The notes: generated by a model not told the origin, from the letters alone. DNA of 64,000 nt from Allobosea sp. (GCF_017308075.1 NZ_JAFKFX010000028.1:1-64000); one strand, 5' to 3'. Positions 44,021 through 54,680 are shown, numbered from the stretch's first letter. Program-made: numbers and translations.

Positions 44021-45151
44021 ATGTCCAAGCGCGACTATTACGAAATTCTCGGCGTGCAGAAGACCGCCAGCGAAGCGGAGCTGAAGAGCGCCTTCCGCAA
44101 GCTCGCCATGCAGTGCCATCCGGATCGGCATCCCGGCGACAAGGCGGCCGAGACCAAGTTCAAGGAATTGAACGAGGCCTATCAGGTTCTCTCCGACGGC
44201 CAGAAGCGCGGCGCCTATGACCGCTACGGCCACCAGGCCTTCGAGCAGGGCGGCGGTGGCGGCCCGGCCGACATGTCCGACTTCATGTCGGACATCTTCG
44301 AATCCTTCTTCGGCGACGGCCGCGGCCGTGGTGGTCCGCGCGGCGCCAATGCCCGCGAGCGCGGCGCCGATCTGCGCTACAATCTCGAGATCGGCCTCGA
44401 GGAGGCCTATGCCGGCAAGAACGCGACCATTCGCGTGCCGACCTCCGTGGTCTGCGAGGTCTGCACCGGCACCGGCGCCAAGGCAGGCTCGAAATCGCGG
44501 CAATGCGCGACCTGCGGCGGCCATGGGCGCGTTCGTGCCAATCAGGGCTTCTTCTCGGTCGAGCGCACCTGCCCGACCTGCGGCGGCCGTGGCGAGGTTA
44601 TCGACGATCCCTGCAATGGCTGCCATGGTTCCGGCCGCGTCACCCGCGAGCGCACGCTCTCGGTCAACATCCCGGCCGGTGTCGAGGACGGCACACGCAT
44701 CCGCCTCGCCGGCGAGGGAGAGGCCGGCCTGCGCGGCGGTCCGGCGGGGGATCTCTACATCTTCCTCTCGATCAAGCCGCACGCGATCTTCCAGCGCGAT
44801 GGCGCCGACCTGTTCTGCCGCGTGCCGATCGGCCTGACCTCGGCGGCACTAGGCGGCGAGATCGAGGTGCCGACCCTTAATGGCGAGAAGGCCAGGGTGA
44901 AGATCCCGGAGGGCACGCAGACCGGCAAGCAGTTCCGCCTCAAGGGCAAGGGCATGAGCGTGTTGCGCTCGCGCGATTCCGGCGACCTCTACATCCAGGT
45001 CCTGGTCGAGACGCCGCAGAAGCTCACCGCCCGTCAGCGCGAATTGCTGCTCGAATTCGAGCGCGAGAGCTCCGGCGCGACCCATCCGGAAAGCGCCGGC
45101 TTCTTCGGCCGGGTCAAGGACTTCCTCGGCGGCCTCGGCGGCGCCGCCTGA
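44021..45151 (+). CDS. dnaJ: Chaperone DnaJ (Hsp40)
   Basis: 376 aa. J domain (1-70, HPD in CHPDRHPGD), a Gly/Phe stretch (about 77-105), the zinc-finger domain with four CxxCxGxG-type motifs ([42 protein letters not shown]), then the substrate-binding C-terminal domains. The ATG at 44021 is preferred over TTG three bases earlier. Stimulates DnaK ATPase. Confidence 0.97.
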   Translation: MSKRDYYEILGVQKTASEAELKSAFRKLAMQCHPDRHPGDKAAETKFKELNEAYQVLSDGQKRGAYDRYGHQAFEQGGGGGPADMSDFMSDIFESFFGDGRGRGGPRGANARERGADLRYNLEIGLEEAYAGKNATIRVPTSVVCEVCTGTGAKAGSKSRQCATCGGHGRVRANQGFFSVERTCPTCGGRGEVIDDPCNGCHGSGRVTRERTLSVNIPAGVEDGTRIRLAGEGEAGLRGGPAGDLYIFLSIKPHAIFQRDGADLFCRVPIGLTSAALGGEIEVPTLNGEKARVKIPEGTQTGKQFRLKGKGMSVLRSRDSGDLYIQVLVETPQKLTARQRELLLEFERESSGATHPESAGFFGRVKDFLGGLGGAA

Positions 45152-45220
45152 GGCGCCCTGCTGGTAGCCCCATTCCGGCCTTACGCGTCGCTGCGGCCGG
45201 AATGATCTGGATACGAAAAA

Positions 45221-45247
45221 GCGGGCGCCTTTCGGCGCCCGCTTCTT
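45221..45247. terminator. Bidirectional terminator between dnaJ and csbD
   Basis: GCGGGCGCC (45221-45229) and GGCGCCCGC (45234-45242) form a 9-bp stem with a TTTC loop, preceded by AAAAA and followed by TTCTT, so it can end both the rightward dnaJ and the leftward csbD transcripts. Confidence 0.85.
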
Positions 45248-45268
45248 GATCGGGACCTGATGTGATGA

Positions 45269-45460
45269 TCAGGCCTTGTCGATCACTTTCTTGACCGCAT
45301 CCTTGGCCTTGCCGACGGCTTGCTGGGCCTCGCCCTTGCGCTCCTGCGCGAAGCCCTCGGCCTCGAGGCCGGGCTTGTTCAGCGCCTTGCCGGCGGCCTG
45401 CTTGATGTTGCCGGCGGCCTCGTTGGCCATGCCCTTGATCTTGTCGGCGGTGCTGCCCAT
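45269..45460 (-). CDS. CsbD-family stress protein
   Basis: 63 aa: MGSTADKIKGMANEAAGNIKQAAGKAL..., an Ala/Lys-rich amphipathic helical protein of the CsbD family, induced by general stress in many bacteria; biochemical role unknown. The larger open frame to 45871 is not the gene. An EcfG promoter lies 51 bp upstream. Confidence 0.9.
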   Translation of the reverse strand: MGSTADKIKGMANEAAGNIKQAAGKALNKPGLEAEGFAQERKGEAQQAVGKAKDAVKKVIDKA

Positions 45461-45510
45461 CGGTCGTTTCCTTGCTCGAACATGTGCCGCCGCAGCGGCG
45501 ATGCCCAATG

Positions 45511-45535
45511 AACGGCCGGGCGCGAGGAAGGTTCC
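45511..45535 (-). promoter_or_regulatory. EcfG general-stress promoter of csbD
   Basis: On the minus strand GGAAC (45535-45531), 16 bases, then CGTT (45514-45511), an exact match to the alphaproteobacterial EcfG consensus GGAAC-N16/17-CGTT, 51 bp before the csbD start. Confidence 0.8.
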
Positions 45536-45549
45536 CGGCACGCTGCGCG

Positions 45550-46359
45550 CTACGAGCCGGCTATCGCCCTCAGTGCTTCCGCCGTCGCCTGATTGGCCGG
45601 GAAGAAGGTTTCGAGCGCGAGTTCCGACAAGGTGACGTCGACCGGCGTGCCGAACACCGTCGTCGCCGAGATCAGCGACAGGATGCTGTCGCCGAAACGC
45701 ATTTGCAGCGGCACGACGACCGGCGGCTCGCTGTCTTCGCCGGCCTTGCCCTTGCGCGCCGGCAGGTCCGGCGTGGGATATCCCAACAGCTCCGCCAGCA
45801 GTTCGGCGAGCGCCGGGTCGGCGGTGGCGCGAATCTGCTGGCGCAGCCGGGCGATCAGATGGCTGCGCCATTCGGCGAAGTTGACGATCGCCGGCGCGAG
45901 GCCGCCGGGATGCAGGCTGAGCCTCAGCACATTGACCGGCGGACGCAGCAGCTCCGCTTCGGTCACGCCTGCGAGCAGCGGCGCCACCGCGGCGTTGGCG
46001 GCGAGCAGCGTCCAGTGCCGGTCGACCGCCAGCGCCGGATAGGGCTCATGCCCTTTCAGCAGCAGATCGATCGCGCTGCGGGCCGCCTGCAGGCCGGGAT
46101 CCTCGAGCGAGCGTTCGAGATAGACCGGCGCATAGCCGGCTGCGAGCAGGAGCGCGTTGCGCTCACGCAGGGGCACGCCGAGATTTTCGGCGAGGTGCAG
46201 GACCATGTCCCGGCTCGGCGCCGAGCGGCCGCTTTCGATGAAGCTGAGATGCTTCTGGGAGATCTCGGCCTCGAGGGCGAGGTCGAGCTGGCTGAGCCGG
46301 CGAAGCTGGCGCCAGTCGCGGATGAGATGGCCGACCGTAGGTTTCTGGTGCTGGTTCAT
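45550..46359 (-). CDS. XRE-family regulator with MmyB-like ligand domain
   Basis: 269 aa from the ATG at 46359. HTH (about 10-65: VGHLIRDWRQLRRLSQLDLALEAEISQKHLSFIESGRSAPSRDMVLHLAENLGVPLRERNALLLAAGYAP), then a MmyB-like PAS-type domain (ALAVDRHWTLLAANAAVAPLLAG; VNVLRLSLHPGGLAPAIVNFAEWRSHLIARLR). Such proteins often control the divergent neighbour, here the membrane protein at 46494, and may bind fatty acyl-like ligands; both are inferred. Confidence 0.88.
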   Translation of the reverse strand: MNQHQKPTVGHLIRDWRQLRRLSQLDLALEAEISQKHLSFIESGRSAPSRDMVLHLAENLGVPLRERNALLLAAGYAPVYLERSLEDPGLQAARSAIDLLLKGHEPYPALAVDRHWTLLAANAAVAPLLAGVTEAELLRPPVNVLRLSLHPGGLAPAIVNFAEWRSHLIARLRQQIRATADPALAELLAELLGYPTPDLPARKGKAGEDSEPPVVVPLQMRFGDSILSLISATTVFGTPVDVTLSELALETFFPANQATAEALRAIAGS

Positions 46360-46493
46360 GTGGGGCAAGCTAGCGCCGGTCGGACCGGCTTCCAATTACC
46401 TCCGGCTTAATCGACCGACCTCCGGGCATCCGTCAGCATGGCCTCCATCAGCAACGGCGCTGCCCGGAACGGCGGCCAAACCGGAGAACAGCC

Positions 46494-46916
46494 ATGGCCT
46501 ACATCCAGTCCTCCAGCTTCCTGCGCAACGTCCTCGCCCTCGATGCCGCCGCCTGTGCCGCCACCGGCCTGCTGCTCAGTTTCGGAGCCGGAGCGCTTGC
46601 CGGCCTGCTCGGCTTCCCGGCCGAGTTCCTGCGCGGCGCCGGGCTCGTGCTGCTGCCCTGCGCCGCGGTGCTCGCCTTCCTCGCCAGTCGGGTGCGTCTG
46701 CCGCGGCTCGCCATCCATGCGGTGATCGGTATCAACATCCTCTGGGTCGCCGACAGTATCCTGATCCTGGTCTCCGGCTGGTTTCAGCCGACCGCGCTCG
46801 GCATCGCCTTCGTCCTGGCTCAGGCCGCGGTGGTCGCGGTCGTCACCGAGCTGGAGGTGATCGGGCTCAAAAAGTCGACGCCGGTCGAGGTTGAGACCGC
46901 TGCTCTCCGGCTTTGA
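46494..46916 (+). CDS. Four-TM membrane protein of unknown function
   Basis: 140 aa with four hydrophobic segments (LDAAACAATGLLLSFGAGALAGLLGF; GAGLVLLPCAAVLAFLA; AIHAVIGINILWVADSILILVSGW; ALGIAFVLAQAAVVAVVTELEVIGL). GGAG precedes the ATG at 46494. Divergent from the XRE regulator, which is likely to control it. Confidence 0.8.
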   Translation: MAYIQSSSFLRNVLALDAAACAATGLLLSFGAGALAGLLGFPAEFLRGAGLVLLPCAAVLAFLASRVRLPRLAIHAVIGINILWVADSILILVSGWFQPTALGIAFVLAQAAVVAVVTELEVIGLKKSTPVEVETAALRL

Positions 46917-46927
46917 ATTCCCCGGCA

Positions 46928-46969
46928 GAGATCGCCCCGCTTCCGGCGAGCCGGAAGCGGGGCGATCTC
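46928..46969. terminator. Strong hairpin terminator
   Basis: A perfect 19-bp stem (46928-46946 with 46951-46969) and a 4-base loop CGAG, followed by GTTT. It ends the preceding membrane-protein transcript and isolates the PHO-controlled gene downstream. Confidence 0.75.
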
Positions 46970-46976
46970 GTTTCAG

Positions 46977-46994
46977 CTGTCACGAAACTGTTGC
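46977..46994 (+). promoter_or_regulatory. PHO box upstream of phytase-like gene
   Basis: CTGTCAC (46977-46983), GAAA, CTGTTGC (46988-46994): two direct 7-bp half-sites with a 4-base spacer, matching the PhoB pattern with one weaker half. It lies 61 bp before the ATG at 47056, in line with phosphate-starvation control of an exported phosphatase/phytase-like protein. Confidence 0.6.
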
Positions 46995-47055
46995 CCGCAC
47001 TGATTAGCCGGAGGGTCCGCCGTTCTCTCAAGCCTTGCGGAACAGGACCCGTCCG

Positions 47056-49257
47056 ATGCGCAAACCGCTCGCCTTCGCTGCCCTCGCGACCGTCTTGCTC
47101 GGCGGTACGGCTCTGGCCGAACCGATGTTCAACCGTATCGCGACCTTCTCCGTGCCCAGCAATCTCCCCGCCGGCCGCGACCCCAAGCAGAAGACCGTCG
47201 CCGAGATCATCGCCGCCAACGAGGCCGGCACGCTGCTCGCCTATACCGATGCCGAGCAGAAGGGCATCGGCCTGATCGACATCGCCGCCGCCAGCGCGCC
47301 GAAGCCGGCGGGCTTCGTGTCCGTCGAAGGCGAGCCGACCTCGGTGGTCGTCCTCGGTGACCGGGCCTTCGCCGCGATCGTCACCTCCGGCGACAATTTC
47401 AAGGAACCGACCGGGCATCTCGCCACCATCGACCTGAAGACGAAGCAGGTCATGGCGAAATGCGAGCTCGGCGGCCAGCCGGATTCGATCGCGCTGAGCA
47501 AGGACAAGCGCAAGATCGTCATCGCCATCGAGAACGAGCGCGACGAGAAACTGGACAAGGGCGCGCTGCCGCAGCTTCCGGCCGGCAACCTCACCCTGAT
47601 CGGCCTCAAGGACGGCGAAGCTGATTGTGCCTCGAAGCAAATCGTCGACCTCACCGGCATCACCGCCGTCGAGCCAACCGACCCCGAGCCCGAATTCGTC
47701 GACGTCAACCAGGACGGGCTCGCCGTGGTGACGCTGCAGGAGAACAACCACCTCGCCATCGTCGACACCGGGACCGGCAAGCTCGTTGCCCATTTCCCGG
47801 CCGGTGCGGTCGATCTGAAGAGCATCGACAAGACCCGCGACGGCCAGATCAGCCCGGTCGAGGAGCTGAAAGGGGTGGCGCGCGAGCCCGATGCCGTGCG
47901 CTGGCTCGACAATGACCGCTTCGTCACCGCCAATGAGGGCGACTGGAAGGGCGGCTCGCGCGGCTTCACCATCTTCCGCAAGGACGGCACGGTCGAGTTC
48001 GATTCTGGCGCACTGGTCGACCATATCGCCATCAGGCTCGGACACTATCCGGAGCGCCGCTCGGCGGCCAAGGGCAGCGAGCCCGAGGGCATCGAGGTCG
48101 GAACCTATGGCGAGGACCGGCTGATCTTCGTCGGGCTGGAGCGGGCCTCCCTCGTGCTCGTCTTCAAGGACGAGGGCGCTGGCCGTGCCCCGCGCTATCT
48201 CCAGGCGCTGCCGGGCGGGATCGCTCCCGAGGGCCTGCTCGCCATCCCGCAGCGCAACCTCTTCGTCTCGGCCTCCGAGGCCGATCTCGGTGCCAAGGGC
48301 GGGCCGCGCTCGGCGGTGACGATCTACGAGCGCAGCGCGGCCCAGGCCGCCTATCCGACCATTCAGTCCGCCGATGTCGGTGGCGTGCCGCTCGGCTGGG
48401 GGGCGCTCTCAGGCCTCGCGGCCCATCCGAGCCTGACCGGCCGGCTCTTCGCCGTCACCGACAGCGCCTATTCGCCCTCCCGCATCCTCGAAATCGACGC
48501 GACGGCGAAGCCGGCGACGATCACCGGCGCGCTGACGCTCGGCAAGGACGGCAAGCCCGCCGCCTACGACCTCGAAGGCATCGCAACGCGTCCCGGTGGC
48601 GGCTTCTGGCTCGCCTCGGAGGGCAATCCCGAGCACAAGGAGAAGCCGACGAAGAACATCCTGCTGCGCGTTTCTGCCAAGGGCGAGGTCGAGGAGGAGA
48701 TTTTCCTGCCGGCGGAACTCGAGGCCCAGGCCTCGCGCTTCGGCCTTGAGGGCGTTGCCGTCACCGGCACGGGCGCGGACGAAACGGTCTGGCTCGCCGT
48801 GCAGCGCGAATGGAAGGATGATCCCAAGGGCAAGGCCAAGATCCTGAGCTACAGGCCCGCCGACAAGAGTTGGGGCGTGCTGCACTATCCGCTGAGCGCG
48901 CCGGCTGCCGGTGCCTGGATGGGGCTTTCGGAGCTAACCTATCTCGGCGAGGACCGCTTCGCTGTGATCGAGCGTGACAACCAGTTCGGTGCCGGGGCGG
49001 TGAAGACGCTGCAGAGTTTCTCGGTGAGGGGGATGAAGCCGGCGCCGCTCGGCGCTTCCGACATCCCGACGGTCGAGAAGACGCTGCTGCGCGACCTGAC
49101 GCCGGAGCTGATGAAGCGCGGCGGCTACGGGCTCGACAAGGTCGAGGGCATGGCGCTCGACAAGGAGGGCAACCTCTTCGTCGTCACCGACAATGACGGC
49201 GTCGACGATTCCTCCGGCGAGACCCAGTTCTTCGCCATCGGCAAGCTCGGAAAGTAA
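47056..49257 (+). CDS. Exported phytase-like/esterase-like beta-propeller protein
   Basis: 733 aa from the ATG at 47056 with CAGGA upstream. A signal peptide (to TALAEP) is followed by a propeller domain like that of choice-of-anchor-I/alkaline-phosphatase-type proteins (about 30-390; VDVNQDGLAVVTLQENNHLAIVD; RFVTANEGDWKGGSRGFTIF; GSEPEGIEVG), then a phytase-like PF13449 domain (about 440-730; SGLAAHPSLTGRLFAVTDSAYSPSRI; YDLEGIATRPGGGFWLASEGN; KVEGMALDKEGNLFVVTDNDGVDDSSGETQF). Probably a periplasmic or secreted phosphoester hydrolase; the substrate is not proven. The PHO box agrees. Confidence 0.85.
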   Translation: MRKPLAFAALATVLLGGTALAEPMFNRIATFSVPSNLPAGRDPKQKTVAEIIAANEAGTLLAYTDAEQKGIGLIDIAAASAPKPAGFVSVEGEPTSVVVLGDRAFAAIVTSGDNFKEPTGHLATIDLKTKQVMAKCELGGQPDSIALSKDKRKIVIAIENERDEKLDKGALPQLPAGNLTLIGLKDGEADCASKQIVDLTGITAVEPTDPEPEFVDVNQDGLAVVTLQENNHLAIVDTGTGKLVAHFPAGAVDLKSIDKTRDGQISPVEELKGVAREPDAVRWLDNDRFVTANEGDWKGGSRGFTIFRKDGTVEFDSGALVDHIAIRLGHYPERRSAAKGSEPEGIEVGTYGEDRLIFVGLERASLVLVFKDEGAGRAPRYLQALPGGIAPEGLLAIPQRNLFVSASEADLGAKGGPRSAVTIYERSAAQAAYPTIQSADVGGVPLGWGALSGLAAHPSLTGRLFAVTDSAYSPSRILEIDATAKPATITGALTLGKDGKPAAYDLEGIATRPGGGFWLASEGNPEHKEKPTKNILLRVSAKGEVEEEIFLPAELEAQASRFGLEGVAVTGTGADETVWLAVQREWKDDPKGKAKILSYRPADKSWGVLHYPLSAPAAGAWMGLSELTYLGEDRFAVIERDNQFGAGAVKTLQSFSVRGMKPAPLGASDIPTVEKTLLRDLTPELMKRGGYGLDKVEGMALDKEGNLFVVTDNDGVDDSSGETQFFAIGKLGK

Positions 49258-49309
49258 GCCTGCAAGACAAGGCTGGCGGGCTCGATCTCCAGCTGCATCA
49301 AGCGACCTC

Positions 49310-49350
49310 GTCATCCCGGCGCTACGCGGGTTCGCCGCGGCGGGAATGAC
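49310..49350. repeat. REP-like palindrome before kup
   Basis: GTCATCCCG (49310-49318) and CGGGAATGAC (49341-49350) form the arms of an imperfect hairpin; the same motif recurs at 51397-51442 and in degraded form at 59464. Confidence 0.55.
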
Positions 49351-49442
49351 GGCTCGCCTTGCTGGAAGGAGCGTCAGCCGACAGGCATCTTGCTGTCGCG
49401 ACCGGCGCATGCGCTACTCCCACAAAAGCGGGAGAGTGGCGC

Positions 49443-51365
49443 ATGACCCAAGGGGTTCTGTCACAGAGCAGCTCGCCGTCTCATGGCGAGCAGCATGGCT
49501 CCGTCCCTGCCATGACGCTTGGCGCTCTCGGCGTCGTCTACGGCGATATCGGCACCAGCCCGCTCTATGCGCTCAAGGAGGCCGCCCGTGCCGCGAGCGC
49601 CGGCGGGGCCTTGCAGCCGGCCGCGGTCGTCGGTTGCGTCTCGATGATTCTGTGGGCGTTGATCCTGGTCATCTCGCTCAAGTATTCGCTGCTGATCATG
49701 CGCGCCGACAATCGCGGTGAAGGCGGCATCATGGCGATGCTGGCCCTGCTCAAGGCCCGCCATGCCAAGCCGGGCTCGGTACGGGCCTATGTGCTGGTGG
49801 TCGGCCTCGTCGGCGCCGCGCTGCTCTATGGCGACGGCGCCATCACGCCGGCGATTTCCGTGCTGAGCGCGATCGAAGGCCTCAAGGTCGATGCGCCGTT
49901 CCTGGCGCCGGCCATCGTTCCGCTGACCGCGATGATCCTGATCGGCGTCTTCCTCGTGCAGAGCAAGGGCACCGGCTTCATCGGCAAGCTGTTCGGGCCG
50001 ATCATGCTGCTCTGGTTCATCGCCCTCGCGCTGCTCGGCATCCGGGGCATCCTGATGGCGCCGGACATCCTAGCCGCGATCAACCCGTTCAACGCGCTCT
50101 ACTTTATCACCCACACCGCCCCGATCATCGGCTTCGCCGTGCTGGGCGCCACCTTCCTCGCCGTGACCGGCGGCGAGGCGATGTATGCGGATATGGGCCA
50201 TTTCGGCCCGATGCCGATCCGCATCGCCTGGTTTGTCGTCGTGCTACCGGCGCTGATGCTCAACTATTTCGGTCAGGGCGGCCTGCTGCTGAGCCATCCC
50301 GAGGCGATCGCCAACCCGTTCTATCAGCTCGCCCCGGACTGGGCGCACTATCCCATGGTGTTCTTCGCGACGGCGGCCGCCGTCATCGCCTCGCAAGCGG
50401 TGATCACCGGCGCCTTCTCGCTGACCCGGCAGGCCGTGCAGCTCGGCCTCTTCCCCGCCATCCACATCCAGCATACGGCGGATGACCAGAAGGGGCAGAT
50501 CTACATCCCGATCGTCAACTGGATGATCTGCCTGGCGACCCTCACGTCGGTCTTCATGTTTCGCTCCTCCGACGCGCTGGCCGGCGCCTATGGCATCGCC
50601 GTCTCGCTACTGATGGCCATCACCACTGGGCTTGCGGCGCTGATCGCGCTGAAATGGGGCTACAACCCGATCCTCGTCGTGGCGGTCAACGGTTTCTTCC
50701 TGCTGATCGACCTCGCCTTCTTCTCGGCGAACCTGCCGAAACTGCACGAGGGCGGCTGGTACCCGCTGCTGTTGGCCCTGGTGCTGACGATGATCATGCT
50801 GACCTGGCGGCGTGGCCTCGCTTTGGTGGAGGCGGCGCGCGCGCGCCAGCGCGAGCCGGAGAAGGGGGTCCTGGACATGCTGGCGACGAATCCGCCGCTG
50901 CGCCTGCCAGGGACGGCCGCCTTCCTGGCCTCGGCCGCGCGTGGGCTGCCGATCTCGTTGACGCATTTCGTTCGCCACAACCACGCCTTGCACGAACGCA
51001 TTCTGCTGGTGACCGGCAAGCTCGAGGAGATTCCGCGCGTCTCCGACGAGAATCGGATCGAGGTGGTCGAGCTCGCGCCCAGCGTCACGCGCGTGATCAT
51101 CCATTTCGGCTTCATGGAGACACCACGCATCCCGGACGGCTTGCGCTGCGGCGTCGAGCGCGGCCTGCTGCCTGGCGTCGATCTCGCTGGGATGTCGTAT
51201 TATATCGGCCGCGAGACGGTCATTCCGCGCGAGGAGATCGCGGGCATGGCGATGTGGCGCGAGGCGCTCTTCGCCTTCATGCAGCGCAACGCCGAGCGTT
51301 CCGCCGCGCATTTCCATATTCCGGCCAAGCAGGTCGTCGAGGTCGGGGTCGAGATCGAGATCTGA
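49443..51365 (+). CDS. kup: KUP-family potassium uptake protein
   Basis: A 640-aa K+/H+ symporter. N-terminal signature LGVVYGDIGTSPLYALKE, then about 12 TM segments (NRGEGGIMAMLAL; GAALLYGDGAITPAISVLSAIEGL; TGGEAMYADMGHFG; LNYFGQGGLLL) and a cytosolic C-terminal domain. ATG 49443 with GGAGAG 8 bases upstream; no osmotic or second-messenger switch is visible nearby. Confidence 0.95.
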   Translation: MTQGVLSQSSSPSHGEQHGSVPAMTLGALGVVYGDIGTSPLYALKEAARAASAGGALQPAAVVGCVSMILWALILVISLKYSLLIMRADNRGEGGIMAMLALLKARHAKPGSVRAYVLVVGLVGAALLYGDGAITPAISVLSAIEGLKVDAPFLAPAIVPLTAMILIGVFLVQSKGTGFIGKLFGPIMLLWFIALALLGIRGILMAPDILAAINPFNALYFITHTAPIIGFAVLGATFLAVTGGEAMYADMGHFGPMPIRIAWFVVVLPALMLNYFGQGGLLLSHPEAIANPFYQLAPDWAHYPMVFFATAAAVIASQAVITGAFSLTRQAVQLGLFPAIHIQHTADDQKGQIYIPIVNWMICLATLTSVFMFRSSDALAGAYGIAVSLLMAITTGLAALIALKWGYNPILVVAVNGFFLLIDLAFFSANLPKLHEGGWYPLLLALVLTMIMLTWRRGLALVEAARARQREPEKGVLDMLATNPPLRLPGTAAFLASAARGLPISLTHFVRHNHALHERILLVTGKLEEIPRVSDENRIEVVELAPSVTRVIIHFGFMETPRIPDGLRCGVERGLLPGVDLAGMSYYIGRETVIPREEIAGMAMWREALFAFMQRNAERSAAHFHIPAKQVVEVGVEIEI

Positions 51366-51396
51366 TCACCCTGCCACGGCCTCTCCGGCCATCAAA

Positions 51397-51449
51397 CGCT
51401 GGTCATCCCGGGCGACCGAAGGGAGACCCGGGATGACCAGCGCCTTTTT
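51397..51449. terminator. REP-like hairpin acting as kup terminator
   Basis: A perfect 16-bp stem (CGCTGGTCATCCCGGG at 51397-51412 with its complement at 51427-51442) and a 14-base loop, followed by CCTTTTT. It lies between the convergent kup and argG genes and is both a member of the REP-like family and a good rho-independent terminator for kup. Confidence 0.8.
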
Positions 51450-51461
51450 AGTTGGGTGGTA

Positions 51462-52694
<1,233 letters not shown>

Positions 52695-52958
52695 CGGCTG
52701 ATCTTCCTGCTGAGGCTGCATGAGACATGCTCATGCCTGAGAGACGGATGCGGCCGCGGCGGCCGCATTTCGGACGTAAGGGCGCACTATCGCAGGGCTA
52801 CGGGCGACGCAATCGGAACCTTCTGATCGATATGGCGTCTTCCGGTGATGGATCGGCACCGGCCGGTCCGGGCCGGGGGGCCGGCATGATGATCGACGGG
52901 CGTGCCGCCCGCGCCGTGGTGGATTTGGCGGACCGGCTTCGGACCGCCGGGGGGGCTG

Positions 52959-53567
52959 ATGACGAAACGTCCTGTTCTGGATTTCTGGTTCGAGTTCGCC
53001 TCGACCTATTCCTGTCTGACTGCCCTCAGGATCGAGGCTGCGGCCGAGGCCGCCGGGGTCGATCTGCGCTGGCGCCCCTTCCTGCTCGCGCCGATCTTTG
53101 CGGCGCAGGGCTGGAACAGCTCACCCTTCAACCTCTACCCCAGCAAGGGCCGCTATATGTGGCGCGATGTGGCGCGCCGCGCCGGCCGTGCCGGGCTCAG
53201 CATCGTCAAGCCGGAGGCTTTTCCGCAGAACTCGCTGGTCGCCGCGAGGCTGGCGCTTGCCGGCCGCGATGCCGGTTGGCTGCCGGGCTTCACCAGGGCG
53301 CTGTTCCGGGCCGAGTTCTGCGAGGGGCGCAACATCGCCGAGGAGGCGGTCTTGACCGCCGCGCTGCGCGCTGCCGGTGCCGATCCGTCGCTCGCCTTCC
53401 CGCTGGCACGCAGCGAGGAGGTCAAGGGCCGGCTGAAGGCCGAGACCGAGCTGGCGAAATCGCTGGGCATTTTCGGCGCGCCAACCTTCGTCACCGAAGA
53501 CGGTGAATTGTTCTGGGGCGACGACCGGCTCGAGGAAGCGCTGACCTGGGCGAAGGACGGCCGCTGA
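52959..53567 (+). CDS. 2-hydroxychromene-2-carboxylate isomerase-like (DsbA superfamily)
   Basis: 202 aa. The thioredoxin-like fold has LDFWFEFASTYSCLTALRIE at the N-terminus (Ser in place of the Cys pair), LRWRPFLLAPIF, a helical insertion, and the cis-Pro segment GIFGAPTFVTEDGELFWGDDRLE. Kappa-class GST/HCCA isomerases act in naphthalene-type catabolism, but many homologues have no known substrate; no aromatic catabolism genes are nearby. Confidence 0.88.
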   Translation: MTKRPVLDFWFEFASTYSCLTALRIEAAAEAAGVDLRWRPFLLAPIFAAQGWNSSPFNLYPSKGRYMWRDVARRAGRAGLSIVKPEAFPQNSLVAARLALAGRDAGWLPGFTRALFRAEFCEGRNIAEEAVLTAALRAAGADPSLAFPLARSEEVKGRLKAETELAKSLGIFGAPTFVTEDGELFWGDDRLEEALTWAKDGR

Positions 53568-53581
53568 GCCGAGGCGGGGCT

Positions 53582-54652
53582 TCAGCCCGGCGGCTTGCGG
53601 CTCCACGGCCCGTGAGCGGCCGAGGTCTCGGCGATTTCCGGCAGAGGCTGGCGCTCGGCGACCTTGGGCGGGCCGATCGGCGCCTCGAGCGGCATGCGAC
53701 CGCCGGCGGTCTGCACCAGCGCCTGCACCCGCTTGGTCACCGAAGGATGGGTCGAGAACAGATCGGCGAAATCATCGGGATCGTTCTCGAAGCACATGTC
53801 CATCACGCCCGAGGGTACGCCCTCGATATCGGCGCGGCCGGAGATCTTGAGCAGGGCCGAGATCATCGCGTCCGGATTCTTGGTGAGCTCGACCGCGCCG
53901 GCATCGGCGAGATATTCGCGCGCCCGGGACAGCGATAGCCGGACCACGATCGCCAGGAACCAGGAGATCGCGATCACGGCGATGCCGATCAGGATCGCGA
54001 TGCCGCCGCCCTTCTTGTCGTCGGAGGACGAGGAATAGCGGATGCTGCGCCGGGTGAGGCCGCGGAACATCACCTCGCCGACGAAGGAGATCACGCCGGC
54101 GATGACGATCGCGATCACCATCAGCCGGACGTCGCCATTGCGGATATGGGTGAGCTCATGGGCGATCACCGCTTCGAGCTCGGCATCGTTGAGCTGCTCG
54201 ATCAGCCCGGTGGTCAGCGTCACCGTGAACTGCTTGTCGTTGACGCCGCTGGCGAAGGCGTTGAGCGCGTCGCTCTGGATGATCGCGAGCTTCGGCGTCA
54301 CCATGCCGCGCGAGATGCAGAGGTTCTCAAGCATCCGGTAGAGCTTGGGATTCTCCTCGCGGCTGATCCCACTGGCGCCGGACACCGCGCCGATCAGCGC
54401 GACATTGATACGGAAGCCGATGAAGATCCAGGCGGCCGTGGCGAGCGTGATCACCGGCAGCCAGGACAGGAAGGTTCGTCCGGCTTCGCTGAAGGCGCTG
54501 CTGCCGCGCGGCACGCCGCCATAGCCGTAGCCGACCAGCAGCAGGCCCCAGACGGTCAGGTAGACCAGCAGGAACAGCCCGACGAGCAGGAAATTCGACC
54601 TGATCCGGTTGTTGCGCTGGTGGGTGTAGAGCCCGAAAGCTTCCCCCGGCAT
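53582..54652 (-). CDS. M48 family membrane metallopeptidase (HtpX-like)
   Basis: 356 aa. Two N-terminal TM segments (LLVGLFLLVYLTVWGLLLVGY; WLPVITLATAAWIFIGFRI), zinc site HELTH (about 165-169) with the third ligand Glu in SLSRAREYLADAGAVEL, two further TM segments, and an Ala/Pro-rich tail. HtpX-like proteases degrade misfolded membrane proteins. The LemA gene lies just upstream, a common pairing. Confidence 0.92.
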   Translation of the reverse strand: MPGEAFGLYTHQRNNRIRSNFLLVGLFLLVYLTVWGLLLVGYGYGGVPRGSSAFSEAGRTFLSWLPVITLATAAWIFIGFRINVALIGAVSGASGISREENPKLYRMLENLCISRGMVTPKLAIIQSDALNAFASGVNDKQFTVTLTTGLIEQLNDAELEAVIAHELTHIRNGDVRLMVIAIVIAGVISFVGEVMFRGLTRRSIRYSSSSDDKKGGGIAILIGIAVIAISWFLAIVVRLSLSRAREYLADAGAVELTKNPDAMISALLKISGRADIEGVPSGVMDMCFENDPDDFADLFSTHPSVTKRVQALVQTAGGRMPLEAPIGPPKVAERQPLPEIAETSAAHGPWSRKPPG

Positions 54653-54680
54653 CACAGCGGCTCCGCGCTCGCGCGCCTCG

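Noticed and set aside
45461..45871. Extension of csbD to a 200-aa protein
   Set aside because: The added part is out-of-character Arg-rich sequence over the EcfG promoter and the antisense regulator gene; the 63-aa CsbD is the family length.
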